Assembly (NCBI GenBank): GCA_963663005.2 | Contig: CAXXHH010000013.1 | Location: 124,001-188,000, forward strand | Direction of reading: 5' to 3' | DNA: 64,000 bases | Origin: CAINVV01 sp963663005 | GTDB taxonomy: Bacteria > Bacteroidota > Bacteroidia > Bacteroidales > Prolixibacteraceae | Shown here: one piece after another, positions 17,145 to 25,490 of the stretch | How positions within the stretch are numbered: the stretch's first letter is position 1 | Layout of the letters: every line of letters begins with the position of its first letter | The notes under the pieces: model-generated | Database searches by the model: none | Seen by the model: only the letters and a program-made list of their open reading frames with translations | Told to the model about the DNA's origin: nothing | Made by a program: the position numbers and the translations under genes

Positions 17145-19934
17145 TTAGGTTCCAGAGCTTGCAGTACGGTTTACGTTTACAGTGAAAGAATAGTTTCCAG
17201 AGCCAACTCTAAAGAGCGATTTTCCCTTTTGAGATCCCAAAAATTTGAATTCTTTACGCCCCTGAAGCGTTCGGCCAGCCTCTTCCACCAATTTCGGATT
17301 CAATCCGGGGAAATAAATAGTTGCAGTGCAATTTGCTGGTATTTCGACATCTAAAATCAGATTGGCTCCAACTTTCTTCCAGGATGATCTAACGACTCCA
17401 TTCACTGAATTATAGCTTGCCTTTGCATCTGTTAATTCGCCTTCCGTGAATGGATTTATGACAAAATTCTGCCATCCGCCACCATCTGGATCAGGAGAAA
17501 TGCCAGCCAGCGTGTTAAAAAACCAGGCAACAACACTGCCGTACATCGGATGCGAGTGAGAACTCTTTCCATCCCAATTCTCCCACAGTGTAGTTGCCTG
17601 CTTACCAATAATATAATTTCCGTACCCTGGAAAATCCTTTTGGTTCATTACCTCATAGGCCAAATCGGTGCGACCATTTTCCGTTAGCACTTTCAAAAGC
17701 AATGGCGTGGCGAGAATGCCTGTATCAAAATGATTCTTATTCTGTTTAAGATGCGTCAGAATATTTTCGAAAACCCTTTGTTTTTCCTTGGCGGGAACAA
17801 TTCCAAACGCCATTGGGAAAAGATTTGCTCCTTGTTTTCCGTCCAGATATTCGCCGATTTTGGAGTTGTAGAATTTTGCATTGATATTCGAAGCGATTCT
17901 GTCGGCCAGCTTTTCAAATTCCTTTTGTTCACTTGCATAGCCTAAAACCCCGGCAACTTTTGCCATCAATTTTGTAACGTGAAAATAGTAGCAGGTATTC
18001 ACAAGCTCGGGCGAAAGTTTAATCTTTTCGGGAGTGGCCCAATCGCCCAGACACCAACCCTTGGGCTCTTCTTTGACCACAATGCCAGCAGAATCACAGC
18101 GGGTACCAAGATAAGTAACCCATTGCTTCATGCCCTTGTAATGCAACGAAAGCACATTTTTGTCGCCATAATGAAGGTAATATTCCCACGGCATAATCAC
18201 GTATCCTGATCCCCATGCTGGTCCGCCACCACCACCCCCAAAGGGTACCGTGTGTGGAACATAACCTGAAACGTGGTTTCGGGCATCCTCCATATCCATA
18301 AGCCATTTTTGGTAGAAGCGGGTCATGTCAAAACTGAAAATAGCCGATTCCACAGCGACCTGACCATCTCCTGTATAGCCTAATCGCTCCCGGTGAGGAC
18401 AATCGCTGCTTATACTTCCGTGAAAATTCCCTAACTGTGTTCTGATATAATTTTCAAAAATCCGGTTGAAAAGCGGATTGGAGCACTCAAAACTTCCGGC
18501 GGGACCGACATCTGTATGAACCACTTTCACCAGGAGATCTTCAGCGGCTGGCTTGTATTTTAATCCGAAGATTTCGATTTGCCGGAAAGCATGCCAGGTG
18601 AATCGGGGCTCGTAGATTTCCTCCTTATTCCCATTCAAAATATAGGTGTCAATCTGGCCGTAATCCCTACCTAACTCTTCAATATGCCTGATTCGAATGG
18701 TGTCGCCTTTCGCTCCATGCATTTTCAACTGAACCCACCCGGAGATCATCTCTCCTGCATCAAATAAGGAAGTTCCCTTTATTTCTGACTCCAAAATGGT
18801 TGGTCTAATCGTCCTGATAATTTTATCGGCGGGTGCAAGCTGTGATTCCAAACGGCCAACAGGCGCCTTTACCAACAGTGCATTTTGCCATTTTTCATCC
18901 GGATATCCTGAGAGGTTCCATCCGTCCAAACCCAAACGTGCATCGTACAATTCGCCCGTAAAAATTCCATCGTGGCGAATTGGTCCGGTCGTTACTTTCC
19001 AGGATTCATCACTGCAGACACTCTTTTTTGAACCGTCCATAAACTCGACATCCATCTGAAAAATGAGCCGCGGCGTGTTGTACCACATCCGTCCTTCCAC
19101 CGTTCTGTCACGCTGATTGTACCAGCCGTTTCCCAGAATCATCCCGATAACATTCTCCCCCGACTTTACCTGCCGCGTAACATCGAATGTATTGTATAGT
19201 ACCCGTTGACGGGATTGATCATCATGGTAATAGATGAGTTTTTTAAGACTGCGTACATCATAATTGGTCTGGGCAGGCGCTAAAACCTGGTCTCCCACTT
19301 TTTCTCCGTTTAAGTATAGCTCGTAAAAGCCAAGTCCGCAGACCCGGATGCGAGCCGATTTCACTGCATCAGCACTTCGAAATGTCTTACGGAAATAGGG
19401 TGCCGGACCAGTCAGTACCGAGTCCGGAAATTGATCCTCCCCTAGCCCGATCCATTTGGCCTGCCAGTCAGACTTTCCAAGATGGCCCATCTCCCAGGAT
19501 GCTGTCCGGCTCCACTGCGATACGCCACCCGAAGCATCCCAGACGCGAACCTTCCAAAACAGCTTTTGTGCCGAGCTCAGAGACTTCCCCCGATAGGGAA
19601 TATTTGTCGATTTGCCTGAAGGAACTTTACCAGAATCCCAGAGTTTGCCCATATTATCGGCCAAATCCGTTTCCTTGTCCGACACAAGAATTTGATAGGC
19701 AGTCTGCTTTTGATTTCTCAATTTTGATACCAGCTGCCAGCTCAACTGAGGAGCGGGGAGCTCAATTCCCATTGGATTTTGCAGATTTTCGCATCTTAAC
19801 TGCGTTGCTGTCAATGCGGGGGACTCAGAAACAGCCAAAATCTTTGGGGCCGAATTTCCGGTCTGCGCAGAAATATGCATACAGAAAACTATCAGCACGA
19901 TAGTTGCCTTGAATTTAATAGTCCATAAATCCAT
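17145..19934 (-). CDS. GH78-family alpha-L-rhamnosidase
   Basis: A 929-residue protein with signal peptide (residues 1-24, ending HISAQ). The N-terminal region (LRCENLQNPMGIELPAPQLSW) is the typical Fn3-like start of bacterial alpha-L-rhamnosidases; jelly-roll domains follow, and the (alpha/alpha)6 catalytic domain carries SDCPHRERLGYTGD with the presumed general-acid Glu, and later TTLWENWDGKSSHSHPMYGS. It releases terminal alpha-L-rhamnose from glycans or glycosides in the periplasm or outside. It is the first gene of the minus-strand block and diverges from hppA. Confidence 0.9.
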   Translation of the reverse strand: MDLWTIKFKATIVLIVFCMHISAQTGNSAPKILAVSESPALTATQLRCENLQNPMGIELPAPQLSWQLVSKLRNQKQTAYQILVSDKETDLADNMGKLWDSGKVPSGKSTNIPYRGKSLSSAQKLFWKVRVWDASGGVSQWSRTASWEMGHLGKSDWQAKWIGLGEDQFPDSVLTGPAPYFRKTFRSADAVKSARIRVCGLGFYELYLNGEKVGDQVLAPAQTNYDVRSLKKLIYYHDDQSRQRVLYNTFDVTRQVKSGENVIGMILGNGWYNQRDRTVEGRMWYNTPRLIFQMDVEFMDGSKKSVCSDESWKVTTGPIRHDGIFTGELYDARLGLDGWNLSGYPDEKWQNALLVKAPVGRLESQLAPADKIIRTIRPTILESEIKGTSLFDAGEMISGWVQLKMHGAKGDTIRIRHIEELGRDYGQIDTYILNGNKEEIYEPRFTWHAFRQIEIFGLKYKPAAEDLLVKVVHTDVGPAGSFECSNPLFNRIFENYIRTQLGNFHGSISSDCPHRERLGYTGDGQVAVESAIFSFDMTRFYQKWLMDMEDARNHVSGYVPHTVPFGGGGGGPAWGSGYVIMPWEYYLHYGDKNVLSLHYKGMKQWVTYLGTRCDSAGIVVKEEPKGWCLGDWATPEKIKLSPELVNTCYYFHVTKLMAKVAGVLGYASEQKEFEKLADRIASNINAKFYNSKIGEYLDGKQGANLFPMAFGIVPAKEKQRVFENILTHLKQNKNHFDTGILATPLLLKVLTENGRTDLAYEVMNQKDFPGYGNYIIGKQATTLWENWDGKSSHSHPMYGSVVAWFFNTLAGISPDPDGGGWQNFVINPFTEGELTDAKASYNSVNGVVRSSWKKVGANLILDVEIPANCTATIYFPGLNPKLVEEAGRTLQGRKEFKFLGSQKGKSLFRVGSGNYSFTVNVNRTASSGT

Positions 19935-19990
19935 GAGACGGTCGTTATTTAGAAGCGGGTTGATATGAATGATTCAATGGTTTCGCGATT

Positions 19991-19998
19991 CAAATTTA
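19991..19998 (-). promoter_or_regulatory. Possible -7 element for the GH78 gene (TAAATTTG)
   Basis: Minus-strand TAAATTTG fits TAnnTTTG 57 bp before the GH78 start. The nearest TTTG upstream is 27 bp away, outside the usual 17-23 bp, so support is weak. Confidence 0.3.
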
Positions 19999-20156
19999 TA
20001 AAAATCCAATCGAAAATTTCTATTGCAAAAAGGATCAGATCATTTCAATTTGATATTCCATTATTCGATTTTTTTTGTAACCTTTGAAACTAGTTTTAAT
20101 TTAAAACTAAAATCCAGCCCTCAATCTGATTTTCTAACCCTTTAATTTTTACCAAC

Positions 20157-22352
20157 ATGATTGATCCGATTTTTTGGGTGATTCCAATCTCTTCCGTAGT
20201 CGCACTTGTATTTGCGTATTATTTCTACAAAGACATGATGAGCTACAGCGAAGGCACTGATTTGATGAAAAAAATTGCAAAACATGTACGCGTTGGCGCA
20301 ATGGCCTACCTGCGCCAACAATACAAAGTTGTTGGAATTGTATTCGTTTTTTTGGCTTTTTTCTTTGCGTTCCTTGCTTACGGATTAAAAATTCAAAATC
20401 CGTTCGTTCCATTCGCATTTTTGACCGGAGGATTTTTCTCCGGACTAGCCGGATTTTTCGGGATGAAGACGGCGACCTATGCGTCTGCCCGTGCGGCTCA
20501 TGCAGCCAACCAATCACTGAACAGAGGATTGGTCGTGGCCTTTAGAAGCGGAGCCGTGATGGGCTTGGTAGTAGTTGGACTAGCCTTGTTGGATATTTCT
20601 GTCTGGTTTTATATTCTGAACTGGATTTACCCCGCAGGAGATACTATTGATGGCTCAAATCTGAATATTATTACAACCACAACACTAACGTTTGGCATGG
20701 GCGCCTCTACGCAAGCGCTCTTTGCCCGTGTTGGCGGAGGAATATTTACCAAAGCTGCTGATGTAGGAGCCGACCTCGTCGGTAAAATCGAAGCCGGTAT
20801 TCCGGAAGACGATCCGCGTAATCCGGCCACAATTGCTGATAATGTTGGCGATAACGTTGGCGATGTAGCCGGAATGGGCGCCGATCTGTATGAATCCTAT
20901 TGCGGAGCTGTTCTTTCAACGGCAGCACTGGGCGCTGCAGGATTTGCGGCTATGGGAACTACCATGCAGTTCAAAGCCGTTATAGCCCCCATGCTAATCG
21001 CTGCTGTCGGAACCCTTCTCTCTATTTTCGGCATATTCCTTGTTCGAACAAAGGAAGGTGCTAACCAAAAACAACTTCTTCGGGCTCTTGGATTGGGCGT
21101 AAACAGCGCAGCGGTCGGGATCGCCCTATTTTCATGGGTTATATTGTATTGGCTCAAGCTTCCGAACTATACAGGTATCTGGATGGCAATGCTTTCCGGA
21201 TTACTGGCGGGTATTGGCATCGGGCAGTCTACCGAATATTATACTTCCTCATCCTATAGCCCGACAAAAAAAATTGCCGATGCATCCAAAACCGGTCCGG
21301 CCACTGTCATTATCTCCGGAATCGGAACCGGCATGATGTCTACCGCTTTCCCCGTATTAATTGTCGGCGCTGCCATCATCCTCTCTTTCGGTTTTGCGGC
21401 AGACTGGCACATGAAGGATTTTAGTATGGGACTTTATGGAATTGCTATTTCAGCCGTCGGAATGCTTTCAACTCTCGGAATAACCTTAGCAACAGATGCT
21501 TATGGCCCGATTGCGGACAATGCAGGAGGTAATGCCGAAATGAGTAAGCTTGGTGAAGAAGTTCGCAAGCGCACAGATGCTCTTGACTCTTTGGGCAATA
21601 CCACCGCTGCTACCGGCAAAGGATTTGCCATCGGATCAGCTGCCCTGACTGCCTTGGCTTTGCTTGCCTCATTCATGGAGGAAGCCCGTATCGGGATGGT
21701 AAATTTCCATCCTGATCATCCTTTGACGGCAAAACTTAAGGCGGGAACGCTGATTGACGTTCTGGCTGCCTTTGACGTTACCTTTATGAATCCGTTGGTT
21801 CTGGTGGGTGCCTTTATCGGTGGAATGGCAGCATTCCTTTTCTGTGGTATGACTATGAATGCAGTAGGTCGTGCTGCGGGAAAAATGGTTGATGAAGTGC
21901 GCAGACAATTCAGGGAAATTGTCGGAATTATGGAAGGCAAAGCAGAACCTGATTATGCAAAATGCGTTGAAATTTCGACTAAAGCCGCGCAAAAAGAGAT
22001 GCTGATACCCTCCTTGCTTGCAATATTTATCCCGATTATCGTTGGTGTTTTATTTGGAGTACCCGGCGTAATGGGATTATTGTTGGGAAGCACCGTAACC
22101 GGATTTATTTTGGCTGTATTTATGGCAAATGCAGGCGGAGCCTGGGATAACGCCAAGAAATACATTGAGGAAGGCCATCATGGCGGTAAGAGAAGTCCTT
22201 CTCATAATGCGGCAATTGTTGGTGATACAGTTGGCGATCCTTTCAAAGATACGTCCGGACCGAGTCTGAATATTCTGATCAAATTAATGACAATGGTTTC
22301 TATTGTCATGGTTGGCGTGACTTTATCAATGAACCTACTTATTTATTTTTGA
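20157..22352 (+). CDS. hppA: Membrane-bound ion-translocating pyrophosphatase
   Basis: A 731-residue polytopic membrane protein. It hydrolyses pyrophosphate and pumps H+ or Na+ out of the cytoplasm, conserving energy in anaerobes. The pyrophosphate-binding signature is intact (DVGADLVGKIEAGIPEDDPR, then NVGDNVGDVAGMGADLYES), as is the C-terminal GDTVGDPFKDTSGPS. The segment GNTTAATGKGFAIGSA has Ala where potassium-independent enzymes have Lys, which predicts the potassium-dependent subfamily. Na+ versus H+ specificity cannot be read with certainty. A strong terminator follows. No Shine-Dalgarno precedes the ATG. Confidence 0.96.
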   Translation: MIDPIFWVIPISSVVALVFAYYFYKDMMSYSEGTDLMKKIAKHVRVGAMAYLRQQYKVVGIVFVFLAFFFAFLAYGLKIQNPFVPFAFLTGGFFSGLAGFFGMKTATYASARAAHAANQSLNRGLVVAFRSGAVMGLVVVGLALLDISVWFYILNWIYPAGDTIDGSNLNIITTTTLTFGMGASTQALFARVGGGIFTKAADVGADLVGKIEAGIPEDDPRNPATIADNVGDNVGDVAGMGADLYESYCGAVLSTAALGAAGFAAMGTTMQFKAVIAPMLIAAVGTLLSIFGIFLVRTKEGANQKQLLRALGLGVNSAAVGIALFSWVILYWLKLPNYTGIWMAMLSGLLAGIGIGQSTEYYTSSSYSPTKKIADASKTGPATVIISGIGTGMMSTAFPVLIVGAAIILSFGFAADWHMKDFSMGLYGIAISAVGMLSTLGITLATDAYGPIADNAGGNAEMSKLGEEVRKRTDALDSLGNTTAATGKGFAIGSAALTALALLASFMEEARIGMVNFHPDHPLTAKLKAGTLIDVLAAFDVTFMNPLVLVGAFIGGMAAFLFCGMTMNAVGRAAGKMVDEVRRQFREIVGIMEGKAEPDYAKCVEISTKAAQKEMLIPSLLAIFIPIIVGVLFGVPGVMGLLLGSTVTGFILAVFMANAGGAWDNAKKYIEEGHHGGKRSPSHNAAIVGDTVGDPFKDTSGPSLNILIKLMTMVSIVMVGVTLSMNLLIYF

Positions 22353-22410
22353 TTAAATCCTCAATTTACCAAGCCGTTTTTATTAACAAAAATCAGCATG
22401 GTACCGTATA

Positions 22411-22440
22411 AAAAAATACCGCCCGTTCGCGGTATTTTTT
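22411..22440 (+). terminator. Rho-independent terminator after hppA
   Basis: AATACCGC and GCGGTATT form an 8-bp GC-containing stem with a short loop, flanked by A and T runs so it may work in both directions. Confidence 0.85.
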
Positions 22441-22504
22441 CGTTGAGAAACTGGCTTAAAACATATATTCTCTTAATATAAAATGATAAAAAATTTGAAA
22501 ATCT

Positions 22505-23518
22505 ATGGCAGATCTTAGAACAACATTCATGGGAGTTGAATTAAAAAATCCCATCATTCTAGGGGCTTCAAGCCTGGTAGAAGATCTCAACGCAATCAAA
22601 AAAATTGAACGTGCCGGAGTAGCCGCCATTGTCTACCGCTCACTTTTCGAAGAACAGATAAATCTGGAGAAAATAGAGCTGGATGAGAAGGTCGGTGAAT
22701 ACAGCTTCCGAAATGCAGAAATGGGGAACATCTTTCCCGAAATCAAGCATAGTGGAGCCGGCGAACACCTGTACAATCTGGGCAAAATGATCAAATCCGT
22801 CAACATTCCGGTATTTGCCAGCTTGAACGCAATCTATGATCAGTCCTGGGAGGATTATGCCGTTCAGTTGGAGAAAACGGGCGTGGCAGGACTTGAACTT
22901 AATTTCTACGATGTTCCTACTGATTCTGTGAACGACGGTTCAAAAATTGAGGCTCACCAGATCAGCATTCTTAAGAAATTGCGAAAACTGGTGAAAATAC
23001 CTATCAGCGTCAAACTTTCCCCGTTTTACGCCAATCCGCTTAACTTCATTGCCCAGGCAGACAAGGCAGGAGCCAATGGAGTCGTAATTTTCAACCGGTT
23101 TTTCCAGCCGGAAATCAACATCGAAAATGAAGAATTTTTCTTCCCGTTTGATCTTACTCACGAGAAGGATTATCAGATTACGCTGCGTTTTGCCGGGTTG
23201 CTTTACGGAAACATTAATGCTGACATCTGTGCCAGCAGAGGAATCTCAGATGGCAAAGATGTAATAAAAATGTTACTTGCAGGTGCGGGTTCTGTGCAGG
23301 TAGTAAGTACTGTTTATAAAAACAAGGCGGAGCATATTACCCAAATGATCGAATCAATCGAAGAGTGGATGGATGCCAAAGGGTACAAGACCCTTGATGA
23401 ATTCAAAGGCAAACTTTCCATGAAGAAGAGCAATGAGCCCTACGCATACAAGAGAGCGCATTATGTCGACATCTTAATGAAATCTACAGAAATATTCAAA
23501 AAGTACCCGATGGTTTAG
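22505..23518 (+). CDS. Dihydroorotate dehydrogenase-like flavoprotein
   Basis: A 337-residue soluble TIM-barrel protein. The N-terminus (TTFMGVELKNPIILGASSL) and the barrel segments VAGLELNFYDVP, ISVKLSPF, GVVIFNRFF and LAGAGSVQVVSTVYKN match the FMN-binding dihydroorotate dehydrogenase/PreA superfamily. No iron-sulfur motif or partner PyrK subunit is visible next to it, and its sequence drifts from true PyrD near the active-site loop, so pyrimidine synthesis is not assured; another flavin-linked reduction is possible. It stands alone between two terminators. Confidence 0.75.
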   Translation: MADLRTTFMGVELKNPIILGASSLVEDLNAIKKIERAGVAAIVYRSLFEEQINLEKIELDEKVGEYSFRNAEMGNIFPEIKHSGAGEHLYNLGKMIKSVNIPVFASLNAIYDQSWEDYAVQLEKTGVAGLELNFYDVPTDSVNDGSKIEAHQISILKKLRKLVKIPISVKLSPFYANPLNFIAQADKAGANGVVIFNRFFQPEINIENEEFFFPFDLTHEKDYQITLRFAGLLYGNINADICASRGISDGKDVIKMLLAGAGSVQVVSTVYKNKAEHITQMIESIEEWMDAKGYKTLDEFKGKLSMKKSNEPYAYKRAHYVDILMKSTEIFKKYPMV

Positions 23519-23527
23519 TTGTTTCGA

Positions 23528-23558
23528 AAGGGAGAGGCTTAGCTTCTCCCTTTTTTTT
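23528..23558 (+). terminator. Rho-independent terminator
   Basis: GGGAGAGGC and GCTTCTCCC pair around a TTA loop (one bulge/mismatch) and are followed by eight Ts, immediately after the dehydrogenase-like gene. Confidence 0.85.
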
Positions 23559-23661
23559 GAATATGATTTAAAACATGTTTCAGCTCTTGTGTACTAAGAA
23601 TGAATGATTTAATTTAGTGGAACCTAAGTCGGTATCTTTTTATTCATTCAAATTTACCGTT

Positions 23662-24129
23662 ATGGAACTACACAAGCGCATCGTTGAATTAGCCGATCTC
23701 CACGGCCGTTCCAGAGAAAGCCTGTTACCCATTCTCCAGGGTGTTGTTGAACGGGAAAATTACCTCTCCAAAAGATCCATGACCGAGATATCGAAGGAAC
23801 TCGATCTTCCGGCAGCTGAGGTTTACGGCACAGCCACCTTCTATTCTTTTCTGGAATTCAGGAAGATGGGGAAATTTACTATCCGCGTCTGCAAGACAAT
23901 TTCCTGCTCCATGAAGGGAAAAAATCAAATCCTTTTGGCTATAAAGGACATGCTCAAAATTGAATTGGGGCAGACTACACCCGACGGAAGATTCAGTCTG
24001 GTGGAAACCAATTGCCTGGGTTGGTGCCACAAAGCTCCCGCAATGGTCATTAACCATGATGTCTTTACCGAATTGACACCGGAAAAAGTGCGAATTATCC
24101 TGGGAGAATATCTTAAGAAAGAGCTTTAG
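23662..24129 (+). CDS. hydC: NuoE/HydC-like [2Fe-2S] subunit of NAD-linked hydrogenase
   Basis: About 155 residues from the ATG (MELHKRIVEL); a GTG 45 bp upstream would add an unlikely tail. The thioredoxin-like [2Fe-2S] fold of NuoE is shown by YGTATFYSFL and four ligand cysteines in the spacing C-x4-C (CKTISC) and C-x3-C (CLGWC). It should pass electrons between the NuoF-like flavin subunit and the hydrogenase. First gene of a hydC-hydB-hydA set, as in trimeric NAD-dependent or electron-bifurcating [FeFe]-hydrogenases. Confidence 0.9.
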   Translation: MELHKRIVELADLHGRSRESLLPILQGVVERENYLSKRSMTEISKELDLPAAEVYGTATFYSFLEFRKMGKFTIRVCKTISCSMKGKNQILLAIKDMLKIELGQTTPDGRFSLVETNCLGWCHKAPAMVINHDVFTELTPEKVRIILGEYLKKEL

Positions 24130-24181
24130 TCTCTTTTCCCTTGTCTGTTCATCGAAAATCCAAAATCTAAAATCAGTCGTG

Positions 24182-25369
24182 ATGATCGAGCAACATCTGT
24201 TATTAAAAAGGGTTGATTTCATTTTTGTTCATGACGCCGATTGGGAGAAAATTTTACAGAAATCCATCAACCGTTCAAAGCAAGATCTGATAAATGAATT
24301 AATCAGCTCAGAACTAAAGGGTCGCGGAGGAGCCGGCTTTCCTACCGGCTTAAAGTGGAAGCTTACCTCTGAAGCCGCCGGGCCAGAAAAATATGTGATC
24401 TGCAATGCAGACGAAGGTGAACCCGGTACCTTCAAGGATCGCGAAATACTTACCCGGGTTCCGTATAAAGTTCTGACCGCCATGGCTGTTTGCGGCCATA
24501 TTGTTGGGTCTACAAACGGGATTATCTACCTCAGGGGCGAGTATAAATTTCTGGAAAATCCGCTCAACGAAGCCATAAAAGAATTCAGCTATTTCTGCAA
24601 AAAGATAAACCTGGACTTCACCATCAAAATCTTCATGGGAAGCGGTGCGTATATCTGTGGCGAAGAAACGGCTCTCTTCGAATCTCTCGAAGGTAAGCGT
24701 GGTGAGCCGCGCAACAAGCCGCCCTACCCTTCCATTAGCGGCTACAGGAATAAACCTACTGTCATAAACAATGTCGAAACGCTTGCACATACTTTTACCA
24801 TTTTTAAATACGGAGCCAAGAAATTTTACGATCTGGGTGTTCAATACTCCAGGGGTTCAAAGGTTTATTCCGTATCCGGGGATACCCCAAAACCGGGCAT
24901 TTACGAGCTCGAATTAGGCATGAGCCTTCAGGATTTTGTGGATGAATTTGGGGATGGCGACACGAAGGCAGTCCAGGTTGGCGGAGCCTCCGGATTTCTG
25001 GTTCCCCGCAAGAAATTCCACGAAACGGCCATCGGCTATCAGGGAAAACTCGTCGGAATTTCTTTACCAACCGGCGGGTCGATGATGCTCTTCAATAGCT
25101 CGCGTTCCATGTATAACCTGTTGGACAACTACCTTGAATTCTTCAGGGAAGAGTCGTGCGGACAGTGTACTCCCTGCCGGATTGGATGCCAGCAACTTCT
25201 GGCCGGAATCAAGGCGGTTAAGAAAGGAGAAAGACCGGCGCCATACCTTGACAAGCTCCTTAAACTCAGTGAAACAATGCAATACACGGCAAAATGTGGA
25301 TTGGGGCAATCGGTTGCCAACTCGTTTGCATCAATTGTAGAGAACTTCAGAGAAGAGATGATCTATTAA
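24182..25369 (+). CDS. hydB: NuoF/HydB-like flavin subunit of NAD-linked hydrogenase
   Basis: About 395 residues. It carries the FMN/NADH-binding core of NuoF (GRGGAGFPTGLKW, then NADEGEPGTFKDR and GAYICGEETAL), an SLBB-like domain, and the [4Fe-4S] motif SCGQCTPCR with a fourth Cys near AKCGLGQS. It would oxidise NADH or reduce NAD+. Compared with HydB of Thermotoga-type bifurcating enzymes (over 600 residues), both the N-terminal thioredoxin-like [2Fe-2S] domain and the C-terminal two-cluster ferredoxin domain are missing. The ATG at 24182 is preferred to the GTG three bases earlier. Confidence 0.92.
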   Translation: MIEQHLLLKRVDFIFVHDADWEKILQKSINRSKQDLINELISSELKGRGGAGFPTGLKWKLTSEAAGPEKYVICNADEGEPGTFKDREILTRVPYKVLTAMAVCGHIVGSTNGIIYLRGEYKFLENPLNEAIKEFSYFCKKINLDFTIKIFMGSGAYICGEETALFESLEGKRGEPRNKPPYPSISGYRNKPTVINNVETLAHTFTIFKYGAKKFYDLGVQYSRGSKVYSVSGDTPKPGIYELELGMSLQDFVDEFGDGDTKAVQVGGASGFLVPRKKFHETAIGYQGKLVGISLPTGGSMMLFNSSRSMYNLLDNYLEFFREESCGQCTPCRIGCQQLLAGIKAVKKGERPAPYLDKLLKLSETMQYTAKCGLGQSVANSFASIVENFREEMIY

Positions 25370-25370
25370 A

Positions 25371-25490
25371 ATGTGCAAATGTGAGAATGTGAAAATATGA
25401 AAATGGGGGAATATGGAAATGTGAAAATGAGGGAAATTCTTAAAGTAGCGTACTCCAAACTCCAAAATCGAAACTCCAAAATTTTTTATT
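25371..25490. repeat. Low-complexity repeat between hydB and hydA
   Basis: Two kinds of simple repeat are joined: AATGTGCAAATGTGAGAATG-type units to about 25435, then CTCCAAACTCCAAAATCGAAA-type units. Both recur between other genes in the window. Confidence 0.6.
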
